NCBI GenBank assembly: GCA_015680905.1
Contig: CM027380.1
Coordinates: 51,849,001 to 51,913,000, forward strand
From: Coptis chinensis
Taxonomy: Eukaryota > Streptophyta > Magnoliopsida > Ranunculales > Ranunculaceae
DNA length: 64,000 bases
Direction of reading: 5' to 3'
Of this stretch, positions 43,824-54,675 are shown piece after piece. Below the pieces are notes generated by a model. It worked only from the letters and a program-made list of their open reading frames with translations, did no database searches and was not told the origin of the DNA. A program made the position numbers and the translations under genes. The number at the start of each line of letters is the position of its first letter. Positions within the stretch are counted from its first letter, which is position 1.

Positions 43824-43962
43824 AACTAAAATTAGGATTTTGTCTCCAAGGTGTGTTAGGTATATTAAAAGCGCATACATCTTCTTGTTGTGGTGGTGGT
43901 TGTTCATAAGCAAGAGGACAATACTGATCGGAATGATCAAGACTAAAACTGAAATTACAAAG
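43824..43962 (-). pseudogene. A2 gag C-terminal fragment beyond N1
   Basis: Minus strand has CPLAYEQPPPQQ, AFNIPNTPWRQNPNFS, matching A1 gag (NAPWRQNPNFS). Similarity ends at about 43962, leaving A2 without its gag N-terminus. Confidence 0.65.
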
Positions 43963-44015
43963 TTAAGAAATAAAAAGATGGGAAATGCAAATATGTAAAC
44001 AACTATTTATATGAA

Positions 44016-44017
<2 letters not shown>

Positions 44018-44085
<68 letters not shown>
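44018..44085. repeat. (TG)n microsatellite, about 34 units
   Basis: An almost pure TG run, followed by a T-run at 44090-44099. It lies at the broken boundary between A2 and A3 fragments. 43963-44339 otherwise shows no gene. Confidence 0.9.
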
Positions 44086-44086
<1 letters not shown>

Positions 44087-44339
44087 GTGTTTTTTTTTTA
44101 TTATTATTTTTTTAAATCCTATTTTTCTCAAAAGGTATCTCTAACCGTATAGAGAGTTTTTACAAGAAGATAAAATCATACGTTTATCCAGTATCATTTT
44201 AGTTACTCTGGGATGTAAGATTTTTATTTTTATATCCTCAAGTTTTGAAAACTATGTAGAGATGTTATAAAGATAACACGTACAAAAGTTGTGATTTCTA
44301 ATACTAAGTTTCAAAACAAAACAAGTGATCTTAAATTAG

Positions 44340-44740
44340 GCAACTTTCGTGTCGGCTCTTTATTGAACCCAATCCAGTCAGACTGTGGCCTCAGTTATGT
44401 CTGTTGTGGGATTTACTGCACAAAACGTAATGGGATGGTTTATCTGATTGGACATGAGTGGATGGTGGAACTAGGTCTCTTTGGTGGATTTTGGTAGTTC
44501 TAGTTAAAATGGGGTGGAACCAATGCTATGTTCTGATTATTGTTGGTACTTTGTCCTTGTCTCAATGTAGTTGGTGGTTTGACCAACCATGGAGGTGGTT
44601 GGGTTTTTGGCTTTGGGTGTTGCCTCCATGGTGCATTTGGTATCTTGAAAGCACAAACTTCTTGATGGTATGTTGGTGCGCAAGGGACAATTGGTATCTA
44701 TGTGGGTTTAGCTGAGACAGAAAGTGCATGGTGATATGGG
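44340..44740 (-). pseudogene. Athila gag Asn/Pro-rich fragment
   Basis: Minus strand EVCAFKIPNAPWRQHPKP, then PPPWLVKPPTTLRQGQ, related to the gag tail of A1 and A2. Since A2 has its own copy at 43824-43962, this belongs to a different element, perhaps A3. Stops are present. Confidence 0.5.
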
Positions 44741-44949
44741 CGATCCTTAGTAACACATAACTGATCCTCAAACCGCCCTTAAAAGAATGGAGATTGCGTA
44801 CTTCTAAGGGTTGGTCTATATGGAATCCATTGCCCATTTTGTTTTTATTTTTGAAAAATCACATGACTATTGATGTATCGAGAACCTTTTATTATGAGAA
44901 TGGATAAAAACAACTATTTTGAAAAAGAAATGTAAAATAAATAAATGAA

Positions 44950-45187
44950 AATTGTATACTCACTCCATAGGATCACACTTACTCAAACAACGAGTAAAAA
45001 ATGTTTTATAAAGAATATGCGAGATATACGTGGACTAAGGTTCCGGCACTTACAACCACACACTCCAAGTGGAGTGGTTCGGTTACCTTAATGATGCACT
45101 CCCATGGAATGCATCGAGAAAACACGATAGGTCTTTTATAGTCAAGACTATATGTGTGGTCATTTTAAATTAGATTCCCCAAGACTA
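44950..45187 (-). other. A3 copy of the conserved noncoding block
   Basis: ACTCACTCCATAGGATCACAC, then ACGTGGACTAAGGTTCCGG at 45029 and ACAACCACACACTCCAAG, shared with A1 18098-18250 and A2 34002-34200. A GTCTTTTATAGTCAAGAC stretch (45130-45147) and a TTAGATTCCCCAAGACTA stretch (45169-45187) are the GTCTT motif. No gene in 44741-45212. Confidence 0.55.
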
Positions 45188-45212
45188 TATGCATATTAAG
45201 GATGATATGTTA

Positions 45213-46640
45213 TTAGCTATATACTAATAATCTAAACAGTTGGAGATCTTTATAGAAAAACATATAATAGCATACACCCCCAAATAGAATGAAATGATGC
45301 ATTTGGAGTGTGAGATGCAGAATGATAAGAGAGAGCTTATGCAACTCATCATGGAATTTATGCAGTAACCCGTCATTGAATTGTCCAAGAAAGTGTGAGT
45401 GTGGTAGTAGTTGTTCGTCGTGAGGCTTAGATGATGCGACATATGGCAAACTGGGTTTTCCAACCACTTGAATAAAGGGATCATCGTATGCTCTCAAGAA
45501 CTCATATTCCACCTAGGGGTACAAACGGATAGGTTCGGATGCGGATAAGGCTGTATCCGAATCCGAATCTAAAAATTTATACCAATATCCGAATCTGAAT
45601 CCGAATCCGACGGATATTAAAAAAATTATCCGATTTCGGATATCCAAAACGGATATCGGATAATATCCGATCCAAAAATTAAAATTTTATTTGTTTTGAA
45701 TAATTCATTTTACCACTATAAAAACTAGTATAAATATTATATTTGTCATTTATTATTATTATTTTGTTATTATAGTTTTATACTATTAGTTTATGATTTT
45801 ATATAATATTTTGTACAATAAAAAAATGAATAAATTAATTATATATAATAACTATTAATTTTTTAAATCGGATTGGATATTATCGGATGCGGATATGTCA
45901 ATATCCGAATCCGTATCCGAAACCAGTTCGGACAAAAAAAAATATTTGAATCCGAAATTTTCGGATAATATCCGATTTTTTGAATACGAATTCGAATCGG
46001 ATTCGAATATTTGGATATCCACTTGCACCCCTAATTCCACCTTAGATTCTATTTTCTCTTTTTCTGGCACTTCAATCAATGTGGGCTTTTCTCAACTGGA
46101 ATGATAGTCTCGGGAGTTTGTATGTTGGGCAAAGTTTCTTTATTGGGAAGGTTTAGAAAATTATGAATGATCTCAAAGGCAATTGGCTTAAGTGCAAGCT
46201 TAAGGTTTCTTTGAAATATTTTAGTAGTGTAGTCCTCAAAACTTGGTGGATTTTTTATGAATGGAGGTTGGCTTTCGAGAGGTGTTAACTCGGGGGAATG
46301 ATGGTCGGGTGGTGGTTCTTCATATGATCTCGAGGACTCAGAGAAATCGTCATCTAGCTTTGGCGTTTCCACAAATTTGTGGTTCATATCAGCAATATTA
46401 AGGATGTCTTTGTTCCATCGATAAGTCTTTAAGGGTCAAACTAAAATTAGATCCACTTTCCACTATAAAATTTATATCCTCTTCTTTATGCACTTGATTT
46501 TCTTTGTCCTCTTTGTCATTGTCCAAGTGTGTCAAGTCAGTTTCCAACACATGTTCTAAATTTTCTTTTGCTGGAATGGTCTCATCCATGGGTATTAAGA
46601 CAAATGGGAGAAATTGTAACTTTAGGCATGTAATCATCAT
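45213..46640 (-). pseudogene. A3 unknown ORF, interrupted by a MITE
   Basis: Minus strand: MDETIPAKENLEHVLETDL (46398-46640), then shifted frame 46076-46387 with PKLDDDFSESSRSYEEPP, IFQRNLKLALKPIAFEII and LPNIQTPETIIPVEK. It reaches the MITE at 46034 and resumes at 45513 with EYEFLRAYDDPFIQVVGKP, ending at 45213. It is related to the unknown ORF of A1 and to A4 49963-51007. No RT or integrase adjoins it. Confidence 0.55.
45514..46033. mobile_element. hAT-type MITE
   Basis: 520 bp with terminal inverted repeats TAGGGGTACAAACGGATA and TATCCACTTGCACCCCTA (about 15 of 18 match) and a perfect 8-bp target duplication ATTCCACC (45506-45513 and 46034-46041). Eight-base duplications and TAGGG ends are hAT features. 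The interior is made of ATATCCGAATCCGAA-type reiterations near each end and an AT-rich centre. ORFs across it are artefacts of the repeats; no transposase. Confidence 0.95.
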
Positions 46641-47068
46641 AAGAACTGGAATTCACACGATAGTCAGGTGGATGGTGATGGGGTTTTAATTGGTCATAAA
46701 TATCAGGATGGGCTTTAGCAATTAGTTTTGTTATAGCAACACCTTGTTCCTCTTGTTGGTTGGTTTTTGGACTAGTGGGAAAAATATTAGTCTCAGACGT
46801 CGTATTGATTGAAATTGATTGGAGAGACCATAAGATCTTTGCTATTTGTTGTATTTGAATTATTTACTCGACCATTGCTTGATAAAGTTGGTATATGATA
46901 TATAGTGCAATAGAATTTGAATTTGAAATGGATGGTGATGTGAATGGTAATGGATTGTTAGTGAACCCATATTCTGACTAACCGGGTAGATATATGAATG
47001 ATGGTTGACTATTTGTGGTGGAATTCCATGAATTGTCTGCATGATTAGAAAACTCTGGGGTGTATTAG
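46641..47068 (-). pseudogene. A3 gag tail, cut by A4
   Basis: Minus strand has YTPEFSNHADNSWNSTTNS, a region like A4 gag after its zinc knuckle (YEPEFSNFHSN). It ends at 47068, where the A4 LTR starts, so the rest of A3 lies on the far side of A4. Stops are present. Confidence 0.55.
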
Positions 47069-48253
47069 TGATAAAAGCCCAAAATTGTAGTTTCAACCCC
47101 TTAATAGTATTATATTTAGGTCAATTATGTTTATAATAAATAATAATTAGTAATGTTTTCGTGTTTTTGTGTATTTCAAGTCTTGGAATCAATTATATGG
47201 AGAAATACGTCACTTTTCTAAGAGAAAGGAGTCAAATTGGTTGCTAGAGAAATTATATGATTAAAGCCCAAGTTTCAAGGATAAAAAGCCTTTTTAAAGT
47301 CTAGTCAAAGCTAAAAAATCAAAATCAACGCGAGTAGAAAAAGAGTAGAAAAGTCAACAGAACTTCCGCAGGCATATCTTTGGAGTCATACCTCGGGATT
47401 GGACCTATTATATTTCAAAATGACCGGCTCGGAAAGAGATTTATAATGGTCCAAGTCTTGATCCAATCAGAGTAACATGCGTGCGGACGAAAAAGGTGTT
47501 GTAATCAATTCCCGCAGAGAAACCCTTTTTGAACTTAAGTAATTAGGTTTGGGGCATGATTTAGTGGGCCAAAACACAGCTCCAAAGCCCATGCGCAAAA
47601 TTGTAAACCTAACCCTCTTCTATATAAAGAGGGTTAAGGCTAAACAAAACTTGGTTACTCCCCTATTTAGTTTAGTTGTAAATTAGGGTTTTCTCTATCT
47701 CTCGTTCCCGTTAGTTAGAATAATTTAGCTCTATCTCTCCTCCTCCCTTTAGTTTAATTAAGTAATTAGGGTTTATAATTGTAGCCTCCATTAAAATACC
47801 TTCAAGTTATTATTATTATTGAATTCAATTACTTCTCTTCCTATTATGTCTTCTTTTCATTCTTTTGTTCATGATAGTCCCATGATTCAAAGTTAAACTC
47901 CCATTAGAGGGAGTTTGAATGAAGCTTTGAGAGGACTTGATTTGTTAGTATAGATTTGTTGTTGAGGGTTTCAAGTTTAGGTTTTTCTTCACTTAGAGAT
48001 AAGAAGAGTTTAACCTAAACTAGAGAATAGTCAGTTTGCTATGAGAATGGGAACAAGCTTTCTCTCATACAAATTAGTTTATGACTAGAGATAGTATAAA
48101 GTAATTAGGGATCATTAAAGGTCTAGTCTTTATATTTTAACCTTGTGTGAGAATATCTAGACTAGGGTTTTCTATACAAATCTATTTTAATTAATCTTGT
48201 CTGATTAGTTGAATTCATTAAGTCTAGAAATCTAGTTGTTTTTACAGATATCA
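47069..48253 (+). mobile_element. A4 5' LTR
   Basis: 1,185 bp, TGATAAAAGCCC to AGATATCA. Followed by the primer site. TATA box at 47621-47629. Confidence 0.9.
47621..47629 (+). promoter_or_regulatory. TATA box of A4 LTR
   Basis: TATATAAAG within CTTCTATATAAAGAGGGTTA; same box as in the A1 LTR. Confidence 0.65.
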
Positions 48254-48255
48254 AA

Positions 48256-48272
48256 TGGCGTCGTTGCTATCT
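48256..48272 (+). other. A4 primer-binding site (tRNA-Asp type)
   Basis: TGGCGTCGTTGC, two bases after the LTR; 11 of the first 12 bases match the Athila tRNA-Asp site. Confidence 0.75.
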
Positions 48273-49486
48273 TAAACTCTTTCAAGACAAGAATTCAATT
48301 GCTTGAATCCAAGGGGCAATCCTCCATTCTCTACCTACCCACCCTTTTAAATTGTTATTCTTGTTTCTCACTTTTTCGTTATTGTTTAACTTGATATTCA
48401 CTGTTTTAAGCACAGAGCACAACCGCCCTCCCTTAAGCCTGCGGAATCACAGTGAAGAATACTACGGTAAAGGTATTTTTCAATTTCGAAAAATTCTGAA
48501 ATTTTTCAACCATAATATTTAAGGTGTTATTAATTTATTGGATTGTTTTCAGATTTTTCCTATTTGTTTTACCTAGTGAACTAATACAATCTTTATAGTG
48601 CTATATTTCGGCTTCCACACAGAAAGTTTCTGGAAAAATAGACGACTAGGGATACTTAGGCAGTTCCAAAAATTCTAAGAGTTTTACAGGAGTATCCATC
48701 ATAAGTTAGGAGTTTTTAGTAAAACATTTAAGAGTTTTTTTTGTTTTGACCACCGAACTAGTGGATTGTTTCCAGTATGTTTCTGCAGTTTTGCAACACT
48801 TAATTTCTAGAACAATAGCCGATAAGGAGGGTTTGTAGAACTCCAATTGCTCTAAAATATTTATAGGAATATGCATGGTTTGTTAGGAGTCTCCAGTAAA
48901 ACGTTGGAGATTTTTGGCTCTGTTTTGATTGGTTAACCATTCGGCTGTTTGCATTTTGTCCGAACACTATTTCACAAACTTTGTAGGGAAGAAGAAAGAC
49001 TTTCATAACTCTGACTATTCTGAAATTTTACAGGCTACTCACTTGACCACTTAGCAAACAATTCAAAACATTTCAAACTTTTTGGAGCGCGCATGCACAC
49101 TATTATACCTATATTTGAGCGACAACGCGCCCTAACCTCCAGTACCTAAGTTTGCGTTTTTCTTCAGTTTTCTTTTATAGCGCGCACGCACCCTAGTTAC
49201 CTTATATTTAAGCTTGCCCATGCCCTCTGAAGTAAGCCCAATTTATAGGTTAGGTATAGGTCATATTTTAGTTCGAAATATTTGTTGGTTCGGTGATCCA
49301 CGCTTCTACAGGACACTGAGATTCGTATTGAAGACGATATTCATAAGCGTAGCAAGGAGGCATTCAGGTTCTCCTTCTTTCACTCCTCATTTCTTCTGTT
49401 AGAGGATTCTATTTCTAGTAATAATTAGGCTAATTTTTGCATGCTCATTAGGAATTGCCTATTAGAGTTAAAACTTACATGAGATT
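48273..49486 (+). other. A4 leader
   Basis: 1.2 kb without a gene. It contains three diverged repeats of about 130-200 bp (about 48540-48755, 48760-48935, 48940-49060), recognisable by GGAGT-TCCAGTAAAAC and a 'TTTTACAGG' element. Then the GC-rich leader at 49086-49196 and GAGGCATTCAGGTTCTCC (49355-49372), which is also in the A5 leader with a consensus 5' splice site (CAG|GTACTT). Confidence 0.55.
49086..49196 (+). other. GC-rich leader before A4 gag
   Basis: GAGCGCGCATGCACAC, GACAACGCGCCCTAACC and AGCGCGCACGCACCCT (49179-49194). The last is identical over 16 bases to the tract before A2 extra ORF 2. Confidence 0.55.
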
Positions 49487-49560
49487 AAGATCTAGTACAC
49501 ATAAACCTGCCATATTAGTTTCTCGTAGAGGCAGAAATACTCGCCTATCTAGAAATTTAT
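49472..49560 (+). pseudogene. A4 gag start, truncated
   Basis: Reads MRLRSSTHKPAILVSRRG and RLSRNL, then a stop at about 49560. It matches the N-terminus of A1 and A5 gag (MRLRSG...). The capsid core that should follow is deleted, and the sequence moves on to the zinc-knuckle ORF. Confidence 0.6.
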
Positions 49561-49611
49561 AGTTAGTGTTTTTGTATATTAACTAACATAGAATATAACT
49601 TTAAAACTAAT

Positions 49612-49830
49612 ATGGTTTATCAATATGTAGACCAACAATCATGTAGTTATTATGCAAACCCTTCACCATGTTCATGCTGTGGTAGTCATTACCATTGGGC
49701 TTCACATTGCCTATCATATCACGAGTATGAGCGTACAATAGGAAACAATTATAATTATGAGCCTGAATTTTCTAATTTCCATAGTAACGTATATAATCAA
49801 GAGTTTCCTAGTCATCCAAACTATTCATGA
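49612..49830 (+). CDS. A4 zinc-knuckle ORF (gag C-terminal part)
   Basis: 72 residues: a canonical CCHC knuckle CSCCGSHYHWASHC (C-x2-C-x4-H-x4-C, residues about 20-33), then an Asn/Tyr-rich tail. It would bind the element RNA. The start codon may be MVYQYV at 49612. Unlike A1, where a cysteine is lost, the knuckle here is intact. A TGA ends it, but similar sequence continues to 49960. Confidence 0.55.
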   Translation: MVYQYVDQQSCSYYANPSPCSCCGSHYHWASHCLSYHEYERTIGNNYNYEPEFSNFHSNVYNQEFPSHPNYS

Positions 49831-49962
49831 AGTTCCACCAATAACAATCAACTAGCCATTCAGCTTCAACCTAACCCATCACAGTACGATATCAACCATA
49901 TTCACTCAAACGCCATATACCAAGAGCACCTCATAATACTTCAGAACCTAGAACGGACAAGA

Positions 49963-51007
49963 TTGTTGCTAACTTCACCTATGCCAGACCCTTCCACCAT
50001 GCTAGAAATCAACCACCCATCTAATTCGCCACCCTTCCTAAACCAAATTTCCCAACAAATGACTAACTCGGAACAAACATTTAGGGAACAAATAGCTAAC
50101 AATGAAAAAACGTTTAGAGAACAAAATGCCAAAACCCAAACTATGCTTCAGAATCCAGCCCAAATGATTTCTATGATCCCCTCACCTAACATAGAACTTT
50201 CAACCTTGTCAGAGATCGACAGACAAGTAGAACAACCTATTCCCATAACCAAACCATTCGACCTAGTTAAGACCTACTCTGAATTTCATGAACCATTACC
50301 TTCCCATGACCCTCCCATTAACTGTTATATTAACTCCACACACTACCTTGATGAGGAAATTCTTGAAGATGGCTCTGTAGGACTTGTTTCGAATGACCAA
50401 GATGCCATTAAGGAAACTTATATTATTTTAGAGGACGAGAGTGAGGAAATAGAAATCAACAATTCTAATCTAAGGCATGAACAAGGTAATGTGCAGGAAT
50501 TAAAGGAAGTAACTTCTTTATCGCAATGTGAATCTCAATTTAGTTTGGCAGCTGAGAAAATAACAATGGAAGAAATAGATGAATTTCTTAAAGATAAAGC
50601 CACGAACCACAATTTTATGGATTCAGCTAAGCTAGATGAAGAATTCTATGATTTCTTCAGAGTGTATGCGGATCCACCAACTGATGAACCACCAACCAAC
50701 CACCATCCACCTGAGTTAGCACTTCCTAAAATCTAACCATCTACCACAACTAAGCCATCCATTCCCCCAACATTTCAGAGGAACCTCAAATTTGCACTTG
50801 AGCCAATTGCCTCAGAGACCCTCTATAATTTTTTTGACCCTAATGGTGATGAGTTTTTGCCTAGCACACAATCCTATTAGTACACCATTCACCATTCCTG
50901 TAGTTGAGAGCTAAGCTTTGACCAAGTGTAGTGAGAAACCTAGTTTGTCTTATTTTTCCTCATCTGAGCCTTATGAAAGACATTAGGATCCATACTTTAT
51001 TCCTTTT
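49963..51007 (+). CDS. A4 unknown ORF, cut by A5
   Basis: 257 open codons (49963-50736), then a TAA and further coding-like sequence to the A5 junction. N-terminal part: two reiterations NSEQTFREQIANNEKTFREQ (coil-like). Middle: acidic (LEDESEEIEI). C-terminal: MDSAKLDEEFYDFF, PTNHHPPELALPKI, then FQRNLKFALEPIAS (50785-50826). It matches A3 and, in the last part, A1. No known domain. Confidence 0.5.
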
Positions 51008-53440
51008 TGATAAGAGCCCAAAACTGTAGTTTTAACCCCTTAACAATAATACTTTTAGACCAATTATGCGAGTAATAAATAAGAGTTAATGCTGATTACG
51101 TGCTTTTATGTATTTCAGGCATTGGAGTCGATTATGTGCAGAAATGTGTCACTTTTGCGAGATAAAAGAGTAAGGATTGGTTGCTAAGAAGTTCTGTGAT
51201 TAAAGGTCAAGATTCAAGGAGAAAAACCTTTTTAAAGCCTAGTCAAAGCTGAAAAGTCAAAGCCAACGCGGGCAGAAACAGTGCACAAAAGTCAGTAGAA
51301 CTTCCGATGACCGTATCTTTGGACTTAGACCTAAGAATTGGGCCTACCTTATGTCAAAACGACCGTCTTAGAATGAGCTTTCCAATGGTCCAAACTTTTA
51401 CCCAATCAGAGGAGCAAAAGTGGATAAAACATCTGTTGAAGTCAAATCCAACTGAAAAGGCCTCTATAGACTGAAGAAATTAGGTTTTGGGCTCAATTTT
51501 TCGGCCCAAAATATGGCTCCAGGTGTAGGAACCGTTATTTTAGAATGATTATTTCTACAAACCGCGAACACCACGTGCAGCGGAATTAATGGGTGTCCAC
51601 GATTTGTGATTGGAAAACATACCTTTGAATCCGATTTAGATAACTCTGAGGATCCAAGCATTATCAAATCCGAAATCAACCCCTTGATCTTCTATTGTAT
51701 TCCTTTAGAACAGATTGGACATTGTGTGGGCAACGATCTACCAATCCCCTTCTTTCTCACAAAGCTAGAACCAATTTTGGATCTATCTTTCCTTGCCTCC
51801 TTTTCTGTTCAGATGAATAGTAAATTTCGGCCAGAGAGAGATTATTCTATTTATAGGCTACAACAAGGACCATGAGGAGAAATTAGGGTTGGACCTCCTG
51901 ACAGGCTTGGGCTTCCCATGTTCGCCCAGAACACATGGCCCAATTCAGTCAACAAATTACTTATTCCACTAAAGGACATTGTTACACTACCGCCCTAATC
52001 CCAAATTACGTGTCAGCGTTTATGGGCTCCATATTATATGCTCGTTGATCTCCCCGTGTTTAAGATATCGAATGTCCGTTGATTAAGTCAAGTTACTGAC
52101 AACTACATTAATCAACTTCTTATGTCCTTGAGTAGTACCACTCAACCTCATTGTCATGTCAGAATAAATCCACCTGCAGGGTTTACATGACAATCTTTTT
52201 GAGCTCTTTAAGGGGACATCATCAACCCGACTTCTTGCGGGACACGGATTCCTTCTATAATCAACAACACACCTTACATACAATGTCATTACCCAATCCA
52301 TCAAGTTTGTTGATTCATAAATGAATCTCACTCATTGATGATTTAAAGCAATGTACAATGCTTGTAAGTGCCCGATATTATATCCGGATTAGGAGGATAA
52401 GCATCCATAATAACAAAGGCGTTTGTTCTCTTATATAGTCAGTATAAGGAGAAACAACCTCACTTGGTCCTATTCAATACACACAAAGTGTACTAGTGTA
52501 ATCCTATAGTCAATATAGACTAATACGAGATTATACTACAACCGTACCAATGGTTTGTCCAAGTCTATCTAGGTTGTGAACGATTACTTATACTTTATAA
52601 GGTACTGATGATATGATCTTCTGTGTGTTTACACCATATCATCTACAACATAAAGTATTAGACACATGCATATAACTAATAACATATATAATATGCATAA
52701 CATTTGCCTATATAATTCTCATTCAAAATATAAAGAATTAGAGTTAATACAAAAGTAATGATTTTAGTATATAACCCTATCACCAGGCCCATGCACGAAA
52801 TTAGAGATCTTTTTCTCTTCTTGAAGGGAGGAAAAAGGCAAAATCATTAGCTAGACCTAGATTAGAAAATAAATTAGCTCAGACTCCATTAATTAGTTTT
52901 AATTACTTTGTTTTAAAGTCAGTTTTGAATCAGTATTGTTATTATTCATTAGATCAATAAAAGTAGTTAGTTATTCATAAATTTATTTTTAGTTTATTAA
53001 ATCACTTAGATCAAAATTCAATTCTTTAGTTATTAATCATTTCTTAGTTGTTAATTCAGTTTTGAATTCTTGAGTAGATCAATATAGCAAATTTATAATT
53101 TTTATGTCATGTCTTGTTTTAATTCCTATAGAAATGATAGTTTTATGAATCAAGGCTAAACATCCATTAGAGGGGTTTAAGGAAGCATTGATGAAAACTT
53201 GATTGTGTAGTGTAGAAATAGTTGTAAGATTCTATTTCAATTAGAAGATAGTTGATTTGCCATGAGAATGGGTTGAACTTCCTCACATACTAGTCATTAT
53301 TTGGTAGAGATTGCCATGAATGATTAGGGATTAGAACGACCAATTCTTATCGTAAGAACGAAAGAATTGGATTACAACAATCTATGCTAGTTTATTAAGT
53401 TGAATTCAAGGTGGAATCAAATTCCCCTAATTCTTTATCA
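51008..53440 (+). mobile_element. A5 5' LTR with S4 inside
   Basis: TGATAAGAGCCC at 51008 to TTTATCA at 53440; about 1.17 kb once S4 and its duplication are taken off. The primer site follows directly. Confidence 0.9.
51524..52782 (-). mobile_element. S4: solo LTR of S family
   Basis: 1,259 bp from TGTAGGAACCG to ACCCTATCA with perfect duplication CCAGG (51519-51523 and 52783-52787). The flanks join as GGCTCCAGGCCCATGC, matching the intact A4 LTR (CTCCAAAGCCCATGC near 47585). TATA-like TATAAATAG on the minus strand at 51848-51856. No ORF of note. Confidence 0.95.
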
Positions 53441-53442
53441 AA

Positions 53443-53459
53443 TGGCGTCGCTGCCATCT
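53443..53459 (+). other. A5 primer-binding site (tRNA-Asp type)
   Basis: TGGCGTCGCTGCC, two bases inside the LTR. Confidence 0.75.
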
Positions 53460-53959
53460 TAGTTCCATTTATAATTGTTTTCACTAGTATTGTTAGTCTT
53501 TTCAAAGTCCCATTAAACCCACCCACCCTTGTTTGTTTCTAACAGTGATTGTTTGGTTCAGAAACTAAAAAAATTTCAAAGAACAAGCCTGAGCGCGCCC
53601 CGTGCCCATACAAGGCTAACTTCGAGTGCTCCTAGCGCTGAAGCGCCTGGAACTCGAGTTGGAACTGAGCGTGACCCAAGCCCTAACAAGGCAAATTCAG
53701 AGCGCGACCCGTGCCTTCTTCTGGAAACGCCCGATTTTCACTGGTTAGTTCAAACTTCCATTACTTCATGTTATTCAATGTTTCTAACTTGTTACACACA
53801 CTGAGCTCGCGTATACAAGACGCTATTAATAAGCGAAGCAAGGAGGCATTCAGGTACTTCTTTCTTCCACTCTTCGCATCTCCTGTTAGAGGTTTATACT
53901 AACATATCAAGATTGTTTTGAGTGTTTTTGTGTTTCGTTAAGATTGGTCTTAGCCTTGC
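53460..53959 (+). other. A5 leader with GC-rich units
   Basis: No gene. Three units at 53590-53725 (GAGCGCGCCCCGTGCCC, GAGCGTGACCCAAGCCC, GAGCGCGACCCGTGCC). GAGGCATTCAGGTACTTC at 53843-53860 contains a consensus 5' splice site; a later TTGTTTTGAG-rich stretch could serve a 3' site before gag but is not clear. Confidence 0.5.
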
Positions 53960-54422
53960 ATGAGATTAAGGTCAGGTAGAAGAAAAACGCCTAACGTAAT
54001 CAACCAACAACGTCAAGAAACACGCCTTTCTAGTATACCACTCACTACACCTCTAGCTAATATACCACACACTCCACCTGAAAAAATAGTTGAAGAAAGA
54101 GAGTCTTCTCTCTCTGACTTTTACAAAGCCTTGAACGATAGCCCAAAATCTTGCATCGTTCTTGCAGACCCAGTGGAGGCTTTCCGAATCCCCCCAAATA
54201 TATTTAATTTGTTACCCGTTTTTCATGGGTTAGACCATGAAAAACCTTATCAGCACATGCGTAGGATTGAACAAGTCCTTACTACATTCCACCATCCTAC
54301 GGTTGGTGCTGAACAAATTAAACTGAGGGTGTTTCCTTTCATCTTAGCCGATAAGGTGGCATCTTGGTTAACTGCCCAAGCGCCTAATTCTGTGGACTCA
54401 TGGGCCAAACTTGTTCAACTAT
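53960..54422 (+). pseudogene. A5 gag, cut by A6
   Basis: Starts MRLRSGRRKTPNVINQQ. Open and well kept: SLSDFYKALNDSPKSCIVL, FRIPPNIFNLLPVFHGLDHE, PYQHMRRIEQVLTTFHHP, ASWLTAQAPNSVDSWAKL. It follows A1 gag closely up to VQL at 54421, where the A6 LTR begins; the frame's last residues are LTR sequence. Confidence 0.8.
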
Positions 54423-54675
54423 TGATAAAATGTAAAAAGATAGTTTTACTCACGAATAAACGATGAAACTCAAACGCAAGTAAAACTAAAACTTAACTTT
54501 ACGTGTGATGTTTATCAAAGTTTTCAACTCTCGATTCTATCGAAATAGAGTTGGAGTAAAAGATTCGTTCCACTCCTAGTTCTTTAAAATTTGTGTTTCC
54601 TAAGATTATCAATCTATCTAAAGTTAATGAGAGTTTTACGAAATTATACTACGATGTAATTTATACTAAAGAGAT
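54423..54675 (-). mobile_element. A6: end of an Athila LTR, cut by A7
   Basis: TGATAAAATG at 54423, then sequence closely like the left part of A0 (GAACGATGAAATC-type, ATTCGTTCCACTCCTAG, AATGAGAGTTTTACGAA). It is the 3' end of a minus-strand LTR. Expected target duplication ACTAT (54418-54422). The rest lies beyond A7. Confidence 0.8.

Larger units (their letters stand above)
27068..43962 (-). mobile_element. A2: Athila element, nearly complete but broken
   Basis: Minus strand, from right to left: gag remnant (43824-43962 and 38352-38669, split by N1), gag-protease linker, protease, RT, RNase H, integrase, extra ORF 1, extra ORF 2, 3' noncoding region, polypurine tract, 3' LTR. This is the full Athila order. 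Similarity to gag ends abruptly near 43962, so the gag N-terminus, primer site and 5' LTR are missing from the window. Confidence 0.85.
47069..51007 (+). mobile_element. A4: Athila-type derivative, plus strand, no enzymes
   Basis: 5' LTR, primer site, long leader, gag start, zinc-knuckle ORF and an unknown ORF, cut at 51007 by A5. The capsid part of gag, protease, RT and integrase are absent. The expected target duplication begins ATTAG (47064-47068). The remainder lies to the right of A5-A7, outside the window. Confidence 0.8.
51008..54422 (+). mobile_element. A5: Athila element, plus strand, only 5' part visible
   Basis: 5' LTR with S4 nested, primer site, leader and the first 154 codons of gag, then cut by A6 at 54423. 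It lies in the A4 unknown ORF; expected target duplication CTTTT (51003-51007). No polypurine tract precedes the LTR, so it is not the 3' LTR of A4. Confidence 0.8.

Noticed and set aside
45274..45286. ACACCCCCAAAT near the end of the A3 ORF as another purine-tract motif
   Set aside because: It lies before, not after, the conserved block and GTCTT motif, unlike the A1 and A2 copies; left out of the main list.
45855..46104. Two opposite ORFs rich in Ser, Asp and Glu
   Set aside because: They are translations of the reiterated ATCCGAAT units of the MITE.
51008..53440. This LTR as the 3' LTR of A4
   Set aside because: No purine tract precedes it and a primer site plus gag start follow, so it is a 5' LTR of another element.
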